Part shown: one piece after another, positions 53,260-62,755 of the stretch | How positions within the stretch are numbered: position 1 is the stretch's first letter | How the letters are laid out: each line of letters opens with the position of its first letter | Source of the DNA: Bacteroidaceae bacterium | GTDB lineage: Bacteria > Bacteroidota > Bacteroidia > Bacteroidales > Bacteroidaceae | DNA: 64,000 bases | Direction of reading: 5' to 3' | NCBI GenBank assembly: GCA_017646665.1 | Contig: JAGCMB010000014.1 | Coordinates: 21,424 to 85,423, forward strand | Made by a program: the position numbers and the translations under genes | Notes under the pieces: generated by a model | Databases searched by the model: none | What the model saw: the letters and a program-made list of their open reading frames with translations, nothing else | Told to the model about the DNA's origin: nothing

Positions 53260-53352
53260 AATTATTGGTTCGTTAGTTTAGTTTTTATTGTTTATTCTGT
53301 CATTCTGAGTGAAAATAAATTTCTCATTATCAGCAAAGAGTGACGTAACTTA

Positions 53353-54594
53353 TTATTTTCTATTCATAATCTCCGATGCAGGCAGACCTTTCTCTATCAG
53401 CATCTTCATATAACGCATATGAGGGTCGGTGTGACGGAAGAACATCTTGTAACCGTCGCACAGCACATTCATATATGGTTCACCGTTCTTGGCGTATGCG
53501 AAACGGTGCTTCGGACACTCGCCGTGACAAAGGAAATAGTAACTGCAACGCTTGCACTCCATTGGCAAGGCATCGCGTTTGTCGCGCCCGAAAGTCTGCT
53601 GTTCGGGGCTACGATACATTGCTGCAAGTTCCTTTTCTTTTATATTTCCAAGACGGTATTCAGGATACACAAAGTGGTCGCAAGAGTAGACATCGCCGTT
53701 GTGTTCTACCACAAGACCATCACCACACACCTCGCTGAAAGCGCATAATGGAGGTTGGACACCACACCAATTGGCAAGAGTAACATCAAACAGCTGCACA
53801 AAACAGTGTCCGACATCAAACTTAACCCACTCGTCAAAGACATCGCACATAAATTGGCCGTATCCTTTTGCCGACACCGACCACGGAGCCTCAACAGCAT
53901 CCTCCTCGTCGGGTGACACGATAAGCGGACGCTTTCCGGGACGTTCAATGACATACTCCACAACGGGCAGGAACTGCATAAAACGGTTCAGGGAACGCAA
54001 GAATTTGTACACCTCGGCTCCACGTCCTTCACTGCGGGCATTCACAGTTGAGAGGATATTGAACTCAACACCTGTACGCGTCATCAGTTCAACGCCTTTC
54101 ATAACACGGGCAAAGGTTGGGGCACCGCCACAATCGCGACGGAAAGCATCGTGTATATCTTCGGGGCCATCTAGCGACAAGCCTACAAGGAAATTGTTAT
54201 CTTTGAAAAAGTTGCACCAATCATCGTTGAGCAATATTCCGTTTGTCTGCAGGGTATTCTCAATCTTCTTGCCATCGGCATACTTCTGTTGCAGTTCCAT
54301 CGCCTTGCGGAAGAAGGGCAACCCAGCCATCAACGGTTCACCACCGTGCCAACAGAATGAAATCTCCTCTTGTGAAGCACCTTCAATATACTGCTTTATA
54401 TAAATTTCAAGCAGTTCATCGCTCATCTTTGGCATTGCTCCGCTGTAAATCTCACTTTTGTCGCGGTAGTAACAGTAGTGGCAGTCGAGGTTGCACGCCG
54501 AGCCAATAGGTTTAACCATTGTCCCGAATGCCGGTGCACGCCTCATCTTGGCAACATCGGCAAGATGCAGATTGTTCCTTTTATTACTTTTCAC
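53353..54594 (-). CDS. Anaerobic sulfatase-maturating enzyme (radical SAM, anSME)
   Basis: A 413-residue radical SAM enzyme that oxidises the active-site Ser or Cys of sulfatases to formylglycine. The SAM cluster motif CNLDCHYCYY (Cys34, 38, 41) is present, then GEPLMAGLPFFR and the GGEP-type WHGGEP. The C-terminal SPASM region holds two auxiliary clusters (CGVQPPLCAFSEVCGDG, CDHFVYPEYRLGN, CKRCSYYFLC, CHGECPKHRF). It overlaps the end of the sulfatase gene by 11 bp, so enzyme and substrate are made together. Confidence 0.95.
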   Translation of the reverse strand: MKSNKRNNLHLADVAKMRRAPAFGTMVKPIGSACNLDCHYCYYRDKSEIYSGAMPKMSDELLEIYIKQYIEGASQEEISFCWHGGEPLMAGLPFFRKAMELQQKYADGKKIENTLQTNGILLNDDWCNFFKDNNFLVGLSLDGPEDIHDAFRRDCGGAPTFARVMKGVELMTRTGVEFNILSTVNARSEGRGAEVYKFLRSLNRFMQFLPVVEYVIERPGKRPLIVSPDEEDAVEAPWSVSAKGYGQFMCDVFDEWVKFDVGHCFVQLFDVTLANWCGVQPPLCAFSEVCGDGLVVEHNGDVYSCDHFVYPEYRLGNIKEKELAAMYRSPEQQTFGRDKRDALPMECKRCSYYFLCHGECPKHRFAYAKNGEPYMNVLCDGYKMFFRHTDPHMRYMKMLIEKGLPASEIMNRK

Positions 54595-56161
54595 TTTCTA
54601 TAAATTCCTGTTCACCATACTGCTGCTGCAACTTCGCCAGTTTTTCCTTCAACTGCGCAGTGATTTCCTCGGTTCCGGGCTTGCCGTAGATATTATTGAG
54701 TTCGTTTTTGTCATTCTCAAGGTCAAAAAGTTCCCAAACACCATCCTCATAGAAATGAATGAGTTTATAACGTTCGGTGCGCACACCAAGATGACGCTTG
54801 ACGGCGTGCTCATCGGGATATTCGTAATAGTGGTAATAGACTCCATCACGATTAGGTTTCCACTCCTCACCCTTCAATACAGGAAGGAATGAACAGCCGT
54901 GAATATCTGATGGAACGTCTACACCGGCAAGGTCAAGGAAGGTGGCTGCATAGTCAATATTCTGCACCATTTCCATTGACTCGCCTTTTACACCGCCCGG
55001 CAAACGCACGAGCAGCGGAGTACGGAATGATTCCTCGTACATCCAACGCTTGTCGAACCAGCCGTGTTCGCCCATATAAAAACCTTGGTCGGAGGTGTAC
55101 ACGATGAGAGTATTCTCCATCAGGTCATTTGCCTCAAGGAAATCAAGGACACGACCCACATTGCGGTCGACAGATGTAATCACTCGCAGGTAGTCACGCA
55201 TATATTGCTGGTACTTCCAGGCATCGAGTTCCTTGCCTGTGAGGCCTGCAGCCTTAAATTTTTCTATAACGACATCATAGTGGGCATCCCAAGCTCTCTT
55301 TTGGTCGGGATTCATATTGTTATATATGCGTCTGCCCCACTCTTCCAGGTCGGGACGACTATGGATTGTGCTATCCTTGTCGGCCATTTTAAGATCGTAG
55401 ACAATATCCATATCCTTGCTGATGGACATCTTCTGGATTTGCGCAGCCTCGCGGGTTTCATAGTTATCGAAGAATGTAGCCGGCAACGGGAAGTTGCTGT
55501 CTGCAAAAAGATCCAGGTCACAGGTGTCGGGCATCCAGGTGCGATGCGGTGCCTTATGATGCAGCAGCAGACAGAACGGTTTGCTTGCATCCCTGCCATT
55601 TGTAAGCCATTCAAGTGCAAGGTCTGTTGTCACGTTGGTTGCATATCCTTCGCGTTGTACCTTCTCGCCATTGCAAATGAACGTGGGGTTATAGTAATCG
55701 CCCTGACCAATGAGAATATCCCAATGATTGAAGCCTGTCGGTTCGGATGTCAAATGCCATTTACCAATAACTGCCGTTTCATAGCCCTGCTGCTGCAACA
55801 GTTTAGGGAATGTCTGCTGACTGCCGTCGAACGACGAGCTGTTATCGGTAAAACCATTGGTAAAGCTATGCTTTCCGGTGAGCATACAAGCGCGCGATGG
55901 ACCGCTAATGGAGTTTGCCACAAAGCTGTTCGTAAAGCGCAAACCATCGGCCGCAATACGGTCGATATTCGGAGTACGTATAAATGTGGTGTCGTATGCA
56001 CTGATTGTCTGATACGAGTGGTCATCACACATAATAAAGAGGATATTCATCGGCTCTTTCGGCTTCTCTTCTGTGCCACAAGATGCCACAAGTGGCAACA
56101 CCGCCGCACCGGCCATTGAAATCCCCAACAGTTTTTTTGTCTTGTCGTAGAAATTATTCAT
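54584..56161 (-). CDS. Exported S1-family sulfatase, serine type, lipoprotein
   Basis: A 525-residue arylsulfatase-fold enzyme. The signal peptide ends in LVASC (Cys28), so it is a lipoprotein. The metal site starts FIMCDDHSYQTI; the formylglycine motif is SGPSR (Ser86), so anSME must activate it. Other motifs: HLTSEPTGFNHW, GKWHL, TSDQGFYMGEHGW, KRWMYEESFRTPLLVR. It most resembles GlcNAc-6-O- or other mucin/GAG sulfatases of family S1, but the substrate is not provable here. An in-frame TTG at 56170 is not used; ATG 56161 starts the signal peptide. Confidence 0.92.
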   Translation of the reverse strand: MNNFYDKTKKLLGISMAGAAVLPLVASCGTEEKPKEPMNILFIMCDDHSYQTISAYDTTFIRTPNIDRIAADGLRFTNSFVANSISGPSRACMLTGKHSFTNGFTDNSSSFDGSQQTFPKLLQQQGYETAVIGKWHLTSEPTGFNHWDILIGQGDYYNPTFICNGEKVQREGYATNVTTDLALEWLTNGRDASKPFCLLLHHKAPHRTWMPDTCDLDLFADSNFPLPATFFDNYETREAAQIQKMSISKDMDIVYDLKMADKDSTIHSRPDLEEWGRRIYNNMNPDQKRAWDAHYDVVIEKFKAAGLTGKELDAWKYQQYMRDYLRVITSVDRNVGRVLDFLEANDLMENTLIVYTSDQGFYMGEHGWFDKRWMYEESFRTPLLVRLPGGVKGESMEMVQNIDYAATFLDLAGVDVPSDIHGCSFLPVLKGEEWKPNRDGVYYHYYEYPDEHAVKRHLGVRTERYKLIHFYEDGVWELFDLENDKNELNNIYGKPGTEEITAQLKEKLAKLQQQYGEQEFIESEK

Positions 56162-56228
56162 ATAGGTCAATTATTAAATCAAACACATTGTCCTGGATGT
56201 TTAAAACCAACGCACGGACTGCATATTG

Positions 56229-56236
56229 CGAAGATA
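56229..56236 (-). promoter_or_regulatory. Predicted -7 element of the sulfatase-anSME operon
   Basis: The minus strand reads TATCTTCG, 68 bp upstream of ATG 56161. Confidence 0.4.
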
Positions 56237-56287
56237 TAATAAAATATTGAAATATTTTAGAATTTAAATATTTTTAGTTTTTCGGCA

Positions 56288-56322
56288 TAAAAAAACGCCT
56301 GTTGCAACACAGCAACAGGCGT
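56288..56322 (-). terminator. Intrinsic terminator of the ROK kinase gene
   Basis: On the minus strand ACGCCTGTTGC pairs with GCAACAGGCGT (56295-56322) around a 6-nt loop, then TTTTTTT. Twenty bp past the stop. Confidence 0.85.
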
Positions 56323-56342
56323 CATATATCAAAGCAAGAGCA

Positions 56343-57302
56343 TCAATCCGCCCAACCAAGAGCTGAAGCACCAAGAACGGCAGCATCGGCACCGGGAAGA
56401 GAAGATTTAAGGACTTTTACTTTATCTCTCCACAAGAATACAACATTCTCGTTCATATGCTTACGGATTGGCTCGAGCAACAACTCGCCGGCATTTGCCA
56501 AACCGCCAAAGAGGATAATAGCCTCGGGAGCTGAGAATGCGATGAAATTACAGAAAGCCTCACCAAGAACCCTGCCTGTAAACTCAAAAATATCATTTGC
56601 AAGCTTGTCGCCCTTGATTGCTGCATCGAAAAGCATCTTTGATGTTATTTCATTGATGCAGACATCGCGCAACATACTTGGTTCGTCACGCTCCACAAGC
56701 CATTTTTTGGCTGTACGGACGATACCTGTCGCCGATGCGTATGTCTCAAGACAATCGGTACGGCCGCAACCGCAAGCACGGCCTTCGAGAACCGGTGCTG
56801 TAACGTGGCCGAGCTCGCCCGCAAAACCGTCGTGACCATAAATCAACTGACCATTTGCAACGATACCACTGCCGACTCCTGTACCAAGTGTGATATAAAC
56901 AAAATCCTTCATACCCTGAGCCACGCCATATTTCATTTCGCCGATAGCTGCAGCGTTGGCATCATTGGTAACCTTTGTCGGAAGACCTGTCTTCTTCTCA
57001 ATCAACCAACCCAGGGGCACAATGCCTTTCCAAGGCAAATTGGCAGCATTCACAATCTCGCCGGTATAATAGTTGGCCATTGGAGCACCAATACCAACGC
57101 CCTCGAGTTTGCCTGTACAACCGTTCTCCTCGGCCAATTTCTTGATTACATTCGCAATGGCATCAGTGTACTCCTCAATATCGGGGTGCGACTGTGTCTT
57201 GATTGTATCATCCTTTGCAAGGATATGACCTTTCACATCAACAAGACCAATTACGGTATTTGTACCGCCAAGGTCAATTCCAATTACATATTTTTCGCTC
57301 AT
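56343..57302 (-). CDS. ROK-family sugar kinase (glucokinase-like)
   Basis: A 319-residue cytoplasmic kinase of the ROK family, phosphorylating glucose or amino sugars (GlcNAc, ManNAc). The ATP phosphate loop is VIGIDLGGTNTVIGLVD. The substrate segment GVGIGAPMANYYTG and the ROK zinc motif GRACGCGRTDCLETYAS are present, then IILFGGLANAGELLLEPI. No HTH is attached, so it is an enzyme and not a repressor. It lies next to the sulfatase; phosphorylation of GlcNAc or ManNAc from host glycans fits the context, but exact specificity is inferred. Confidence 0.92.
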   Translation of the reverse strand: MSEKYVIGIDLGGTNTVIGLVDVKGHILAKDDTIKTQSHPDIEEYTDAIANVIKKLAEENGCTGKLEGVGIGAPMANYYTGEIVNAANLPWKGIVPLGWLIEKKTGLPTKVTNDANAAAIGEMKYGVAQGMKDFVYITLGTGVGSGIVANGQLIYGHDGFAGELGHVTAPVLEGRACGCGRTDCLETYASATGIVRTAKKWLVERDEPSMLRDVCINEITSKMLFDAAIKGDKLANDIFEFTGRVLGEAFCNFIAFSAPEAIILFGGLANAGELLLEPIRKHMNENVVFLWRDKVKVLKSSLPGADAAVLGASALGWAD

Positions 57303-57351
57303 AATTATAATAGATTAGTTACATTCTGAAGCATATAGGTTTTTACCCCTG

Positions 57352-57359
57352 CGAATGTA
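57352..57359 (-). promoter_or_regulatory. Predicted -7 element of the ROK kinase gene
   Basis: The minus strand reads TACATTCG, 50 bp upstream of ATG 57302. Confidence 0.4.
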
Positions 57360-57465
57360 AACAAAAAAAATCAGTTATCACACACAAAATTCAGAAACTG
57401 TTCGAAAATATATCAAAAATAATATTTTTTATGATTTTTCCTTTTTTCTTTGGGTTGCTTTGCAT

Positions 57466-57473
57466 TATCTTCG
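57466..57473 (+). promoter_or_regulatory. Predicted -7 element of the GH20-sialidase unit
   Basis: TATCTTCG, 36 bp upstream of ATG 57509. The only other plausible start signal nearby is absent before the sialidase, which follows in 39 bp. Confidence 0.45.
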
Positions 57474-57508
57474 CAAAGTATTTAAAATAAATAATATTAT
57501 TAAAAGAT

Positions 57509-59152
57509 ATGTTAAAGAAAATCTTGACACTTTTGCTTGTATTCACAGCAACCGCAACATTTGCACAAGAAAAAGCAATCCCAAGTATTCTTCCCAAGCC
57601 ATCAAACGTGAAGCCCGGCAACACAAACATCAAGTTCGACTTCACAAGGGAAACAAAAATCATATATGGGTTCGATGACAATTTTGCAGAAAATGCAGCC
57701 GACGAACTGAACAGGATTGCCAAAGACATATTTGGCAAAAAACTGAAAAAATCGACCAAAGCGACAAGCGAGAACAACATAATCTTCAAGCACGACGCTT
57801 CGCTGAAGAACGAGGGATATATCCTTGACATCACCCCCGAGAACATCATCATCAAAGCAAAGGATGGCGCCGGTGCGTTCTATGCCATACAGACCCTGAA
57901 ACAGGTCATTCCGGTTCAAGCATTCGAAACACCCATCGACCTTGAGAAGGTATCATTGCCGACAATGAAGGTAACAGATGCGCCTCACTTTCCTTATCGT
58001 GGCTTTATGCTCGACTGCTCACGCCACTTCTGGAGTGTGGAAACAATAAAGGAGGTGCTGGACATACTTGCAATGCACAAGCTGAACCGTTTCCATTGGC
58101 ACCTCACCGAAGACCAAGGCTGGCGCATTGAGATAAAGAAATATCCATTGCTAACTGAAATTGGCAGCTTGCGCGAGCAGACCACTACTGGACACAACGA
58201 GGGGCTCGACGGAATTCCGTACGGTGGCTACTACACCCAAAAAGAGATTAAGGAGATTGTAGAATATGCACAGGAGCGTTTCATAACCATCATACCCGAG
58301 ATTGAGATACCAGGCCACTCACTTGGAGCCTTGAGTGCATACCCTTGGCTTGGTTGCGAAGGCGAAAAGGGCAACTACAAGACTTGGGCATACTGGGGCG
58401 TATCAAAGCAGATTGCCTGTGCCGGCAAGGAGAGCACTTTCAAGTTCTGGGAAGATGTCCTTGACGAGGTCATGGAGTTGTTCCCTAGTGAATATATCCA
58501 CATTGGTGGCGATGAGGCACCACGCGACATGTGGAAAGAGTGTCCCGATTGCCAGAAGCGCATCAAGGACAACAATCTCAAGAACGAGGCAGAGCTACAA
58601 TCATACGTGAACAACCGCATCGAAGCACATCTCAACAAAAACGGCCGCAAGCTCATTGGTTGGGACGAGATTCTGGAGGGCGGTGTAAGCCAGAATGCCA
58701 CCATCATGTCGTGGCGTGGAACAGAGGGTGGCATTGCAGCTGCAAAGAAGGGTAATTATGTAATAATGACTCCAGGCAGCTACTGCTATCTCGACTACCG
58801 TCAGACAACTGACCGCAAAGACGAACTTGACAGCAACGGAAGCTATGTTCCACTTCGCAAGACATATTCGTTCAATCCATACGACCAGTTGAGCAGCGAT
58901 GAGCAGAAATACATTATGGGAGTACAGGGTAACCTATGGACTGAATATGTTACCACCCCGATGCAATTGCAATACAAGGCACTACCCCGCTTGGGTGCTA
59001 TTGCCGAGATTGGTTGGAGCAACCCATCGCCCGAAACAAAGGACACTGAAGAGTTCATTGGCCGCGCAAAAGAACTGTCACGTTATTACAATGTATTCGG
59101 ATGGTGCTTTGGGCGCCACTTCTACGAAGATGGAGTACAAGTGGGTTGGTAA
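57509..59152 (+). CDS. GH20 beta-N-acetylhexosaminidase, exported
   Basis: A 547-residue enzyme that removes terminal GlcNAc or GalNAc. Signal peptide ILTLLLVFTATATFAQ; a GH20b-like N-terminal domain to about residue 150; then a TIM barrel with HWHLTEDQGWRIEIKK, IPEIEIPGHSLGAL and the catalytic pair in HIGGDEAP (Asp335, Glu336). WGVSKQIACAG and SWRGTEGG complete the active-site surround. It likely acts after sialidase and sulfatase on host O-glycans. It heads a run with the sialidase 39 bp downstream. Confidence 0.95.
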   Translation: MLKKILTLLLVFTATATFAQEKAIPSILPKPSNVKPGNTNIKFDFTRETKIIYGFDDNFAENAADELNRIAKDIFGKKLKKSTKATSENNIIFKHDASLKNEGYILDITPENIIIKAKDGAGAFYAIQTLKQVIPVQAFETPIDLEKVSLPTMKVTDAPHFPYRGFMLDCSRHFWSVETIKEVLDILAMHKLNRFHWHLTEDQGWRIEIKKYPLLTEIGSLREQTTTGHNEGLDGIPYGGYYTQKEIKEIVEYAQERFITIIPEIEIPGHSLGALSAYPWLGCEGEKGNYKTWAYWGVSKQIACAGKESTFKFWEDVLDEVMELFPSEYIHIGGDEAPRDMWKECPDCQKRIKDNNLKNEAELQSYVNNRIEAHLNKNGRKLIGWDEILEGGVSQNATIMSWRGTEGGIAAAKKGNYVIMTPGSYCYLDYRQTTDRKDELDSNGSYVPLRKTYSFNPYDQLSSDEQKYIMGVQGNLWTEYVTTPMQLQYKALPRLGAIAEIGWSNPSPETKDTEEFIGRAKELSRYYNVFGWCFGRHFYEDGVQVGW

Positions 59153-59191
59153 CTCAATAGAACATTAATTTAAATTCCATAACTAACTTTT

Positions 59192-62100
59192 ATGAAAAGA
59201 TTATTTACACTACTTCTTTGCAGTGTCTTTTCGGCAACTGCAATGTTAGCACAGGTTCCGTTTAAGGTAACCACCATTGAAAATGGCGAGTTTGCCAAAG
59301 GTACAACCTGGTACACCATGGGTATTGGAGAAGGCGCCAAGTTAATCAAGGACAACGCCGGTGCCGACCATATTGCACTTGGTATTTCAACCCCAAAGGG
59401 CAACGATGATGAACTTTGGTGCTTTGTAGGCAACGCCACTGACGGCTATGCAGTCTACAACAAGCAGGCCGGAACAACAAAGGTTCTTGCATCCAAGACC
59501 ACAATGAGCGCGATAAGCGGTTATGGTGGCACAGGCGGTTCAACCTACCCCACAATGCAGGATGCCGCTAACCTGCCAAGCGGTTATGTTGGCCGTTGGG
59601 ATTTTGCCGCATCAAACAAGATTGCCAACGTAAACGGTTACTTCATGAGAATACACGGCACAAACTATGCAGTGAATGACTTTGGCGGCATTGGAAAGCT
59701 CGCCTTCTGGGCCGAAGGTGCTGATGCCGGTTCAACCATCACATTAACAGCAGCCGAGGCATCTGTTGAAATCCTTGCTTCAAAAGGTGATTTCACAGCA
59801 AGCAACGCCAATGGCGATTGGCACTCAAAGTGGGAGAGCAGCGAGCTCGCAGGCTTCTCACTATCAACCAACGCCAACAACATGACAACATCAGGCGACT
59901 ACATCGCCGGTTATTCAGGCCAGTCTGGAACATCATCCTATACACTGACCGCGCCCGAAGGTCTTGTAATCAAGGGCTACAGTTTCAATTATGTAAACAC
60001 GAACAACGACGGCAGCTACACCCTCACTCTCACAGCCGAGGGCAAGAGCTACACAACATCGGCTACTCAGCAAAGTCTTGAGGTTGAAGTTGCAGAACCA
60101 GCACGCACAGTATATTTCACACAGAGCGGTGCCAACAAGGGTATCACATTCTCGAACTTCGTTGTTTACTTGGGACTTGACATCCGTACTCCGGAGCCTG
60201 CATTCGATGTGTTCCCCACACTTACAACAGGCGCCATACCTTACCGCATCCCTGCCATTGCGACAGCAAAGAACGGAAACATAATTGCCGTTGCCGACTA
60301 CCGTCACAGCCGTGCAGATATCGGTATGGCAACAAACGGCCGCATCGATTTGCGTGCACGCATAAGCACCGACAACGGTGAAACCTGGGGCGAGATTTTC
60401 GACATCATCCAGGGTAAGGGTGCTGCCGGCATCGACGCTTCGAACAACGACATGTACGTTGGTTTCGGTGACCCTGCAATCGTTGCCGACCGCGAGAGCG
60501 ACCGCGTACTTGTAATCAGCTGCTCGGGTAACGTATCGTTCCCCAACGGACAGCGCAACAACCACCAGGGTATCGCTCACTTCTACAGCGAGGACTGCGG
60601 TTTAACCTGGAGCACACCTGTTGACCGTTCAGAATCGGTATATGCACAGTTTGACAACACACAGCACGGCCCTGTACGCGCAATGTTCGTTGGTTCTGGA
60701 AAAATTTCACAGAGCCAGTACATCAAGGTTGGCGAATACTACCGTATATACTGCGCTATCCTTGTGAAGAACGTGAACGGCACACACGTGAACTTCGTTC
60801 TTTACAGTGACAATTTCGGCGAGAGCTGGACTGTACTTGGCGGTGGCGAGGTTTCTCCAATCCCAAGCGGTGGTGACGAGCCAAAGGCCGACGAGCTGCC
60901 CGACGGTTCTGTAATCATCAGTTCAAGAACTACCGGCGGACGTATCTACAACATATTCTCATACACCGACAGCGAGAAGGCCGAGGGTTCTTGGGGCACA
61001 GCAAAGTACTCTAACGCAAGCAACAACGGTACAATAGCAGTGAGCAACTCAACCAATGGTGAAATTATGTTTGTTCCTGCAAAGCGCACTGCCGATGACA
61101 AGAAGGTATATCTTGCACTACAATCTGTGCCTCTTGGCTCGGGACGTGCAAATGTAGGTATCTACTACAAGGAACTCGAGTCACTCGAGGACTTCATCTC
61201 ACCCGATGCAATTGCAGCCGATTGGGACGGACGTCATCAGTCGAGCTATGTCGCAGGTGCATACTCTACAATGACATTGCAGCACGACAACAACATCGGT
61301 TTCCTTTACGAGGAGGACACTTATGGCACAAGCGGTGGCGGTTACACCATCGTTTACAAAAACTACAGCATTGAGTACATCACCGACAGCGCGTATGTCT
61401 TTGACGCAGATGTTGACAAGACAGCCATTGTTGCAGCCGGCATCGATGCAAAGATTGCCGAGTTCGACACCGAGGCTCCAACATACGTGGGTTCTGTTGA
61501 CAGCGAGTCACTCAACACAGTGGCAAGCCTTATCGAAGCATACAAGGCAGAGCCTTCATACGAAACTTACGAGGCCATCAATGCAGCCATTGCCAACCTT
61601 CCACGTCTTGAGGTTGAGGCCGGCAAGTGGTACCGCATACGTAATTCAGCACGCAGCAATGCGACACTTTACCTGAATCCCGAGGCAAGCCGTGTATCAA
61701 CAGCTACATCAAACATCAGGAATGCGAACCAGTTGTTCACATTCGTTCCAACAGGCAACGACAAGGAGTTCTATCTCTACAATGGCAACTACCAGTATAT
61801 GTTGGGACCTCTTGGCAACAACGAAACACAGCCTATTGTAACAACCGACAACGCAGCAGCCGGAAAGTGGAAGATTGAGAGCACAGCAACCGGATTGAGT
61901 TCTATCATCTGTCAGAACAAGACTGGCAGCAACACAGGTCTTCACCTTGCAGGTGACAATGCGCGCCTTGTACCCTGGACAAACAATGCCGAAGCATCAT
62001 TGTGGTACATTGAGCCGGTAGACGAGTTTGCTTTGACCATTAATGAGTTCACAGTAGCTTGCATGCCATTTGTAATGACATTGCCCGAGGGTGTCATCGC

Positions 62101-62566
62101 ATACACAGCAGGCGCTCCACAGACAGCCGACGGTGTAGAGTTCATTCCTTTGACCGAGTGCGGTACCGGCGTTATTGCAGCGAACACCCCTGTAGTGTTG
62201 GCAGCAGAGAACGGCACATACAACATTGGTGTCGGTGGTGAAGCTGAAGAACTTGAAGCCGACAACCAGTTGCGCGGAGTTTTGAAGAGCGCATCTGTAA
62301 GCGGTTCAAATGTATATACATTCAAGAATGGTGCTTTTGCAAAACGTACAGCTACAAGTGGTACAATGTCAGCCAACATCGCTTACTACACAGCCGACAG
62401 CGATGCAACAACGCTCAACCTGGTAAAAGGTGAAGCAACAGGCATCGAGGAGGTAAAAGGCGAGAACAACAAACTCAAGTTCTACGACCTTAAAGGCAAT
62501 TTGATTGAAAGACCTCTCCACGGTATTTATGTAACATCAGAAGGCAAAAAGATATTGGTTAAATAA
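59192..62566 (+). CDS. GH33 sialidase with accessory modules and T9SS-like tail
   Basis: A 1124-residue exported enzyme. Signal peptide LFTLLLCSVFSATAMLAQ. Residues about 25-330 are an accessory region, probably carbohydrate binding. The catalytic propeller starts at the arginine motif PYRIPAIAT (about 349) with acid IIAVADYRHSRADIG (about 369), and three Asp-boxes are visible: ISTDNGETW, YSEDCGLTW, YSDNFGESW. After about 700 come a helical linker (YETYEAINAAIANLP) and a beta-trefoil-like region (LYLNPEASR). The C-terminus KFYDLKGNLIERPLHGIYVTSE resembles a short T9SS sorting tail. It should release terminal sialic acid from mucins. Confidence 0.92.
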   Translation: MKRLFTLLLCSVFSATAMLAQVPFKVTTIENGEFAKGTTWYTMGIGEGAKLIKDNAGADHIALGISTPKGNDDELWCFVGNATDGYAVYNKQAGTTKVLASKTTMSAISGYGGTGGSTYPTMQDAANLPSGYVGRWDFAASNKIANVNGYFMRIHGTNYAVNDFGGIGKLAFWAEGADAGSTITLTAAEASVEILASKGDFTASNANGDWHSKWESSELAGFSLSTNANNMTTSGDYIAGYSGQSGTSSYTLTAPEGLVIKGYSFNYVNTNNDGSYTLTLTAEGKSYTTSATQQSLEVEVAEPARTVYFTQSGANKGITFSNFVVYLGLDIRTPEPAFDVFPTLTTGAIPYRIPAIATAKNGNIIAVADYRHSRADIGMATNGRIDLRARISTDNGETWGEIFDIIQGKGAAGIDASNNDMYVGFGDPAIVADRESDRVLVISCSGNVSFPNGQRNNHQGIAHFYSEDCGLTWSTPVDRSESVYAQFDNTQHGPVRAMFVGSGKISQSQYIKVGEYYRIYCAILVKNVNGTHVNFVLYSDNFGESWTVLGGGEVSPIPSGGDEPKADELPDGSVIISSRTTGGRIYNIFSYTDSEKAEGSWGTAKYSNASNNGTIAVSNSTNGEIMFVPAKRTADDKKVYLALQSVPLGSGRANVGIYYKELESLEDFISPDAIAADWDGRHQSSYVAGAYSTMTLQHDNNIGFLYEEDTYGTSGGGYTIVYKNYSIEYITDSAYVFDADVDKTAIVAAGIDAKIAEFDTEAPTYVGSVDSESLNTVASLIEAYKAEPSYETYEAINAAIANLPRLEVEAGKWYRIRNSARSNATLYLNPEASRVSTATSNIRNANQLFTFVPTGNDKEFYLYNGNYQYMLGPLGNNETQPIVTTDNAAAGKWKIESTATGLSSIICQNKTGSNTGLHLAGDNARLVPWTNNAEASLWYIEPVDEFALTINEFTVACMPFVMTLPEGVIAYTAGAPQTADGVEFIPLTECGTGVIAANTPVVLAAENGTYNIGVGGEAEELEADNQLRGVLKSASVSGSNVYTFKNGAFAKRTATSGTMSANIAYYTADSDATTLNLVKGEATGIEEVKGENNKLKFYDLKGNLIERPLHGIYVTSEGKKILVK

Positions 62567-62597
62567 TCAACGCCCGAATATAGTAAATACAGATAGG

Positions 62598-62633
62598 ACT
62601 TAGTGCGTGCCCCGGCACGCACTAAGTTTTTTA
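62598..62633 (+). terminator. Intrinsic terminator after the sialidase
   Basis: Arms ACTTAGTGCGTGCC and GGCACGCACTAAGT (62598-62627) around a CC loop, then TTTTTT. Confidence 0.9.
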
Positions 62634-62692
62634 TTACAATACGCTTAATTAAAATTAATATTAATTTTATAAATAGTATTATCCATATTTGT

Positions 62693-62700
62693 TATATTTG
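62693..62700 (+). promoter_or_regulatory. Predicted -7 element of the SGNH esterase gene
   Basis: TATATTTG, 55 bp before ATG 62756; an additional CATATTTG sits at 62684-62691. Confidence 0.4.
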
Positions 62701-62755
62701 CAACATATTGCGCATTGTGCGCAAAGCCCAAAACGAACAAACTAATCATAAATTT

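Noticed and set aside
55064..56119. Plus-strand open frame of 351 codons
   Set aside because: It is the exact antisense of the sulfatase gene, whose motifs are clear. The composition is Cys/His-rich with no domain.
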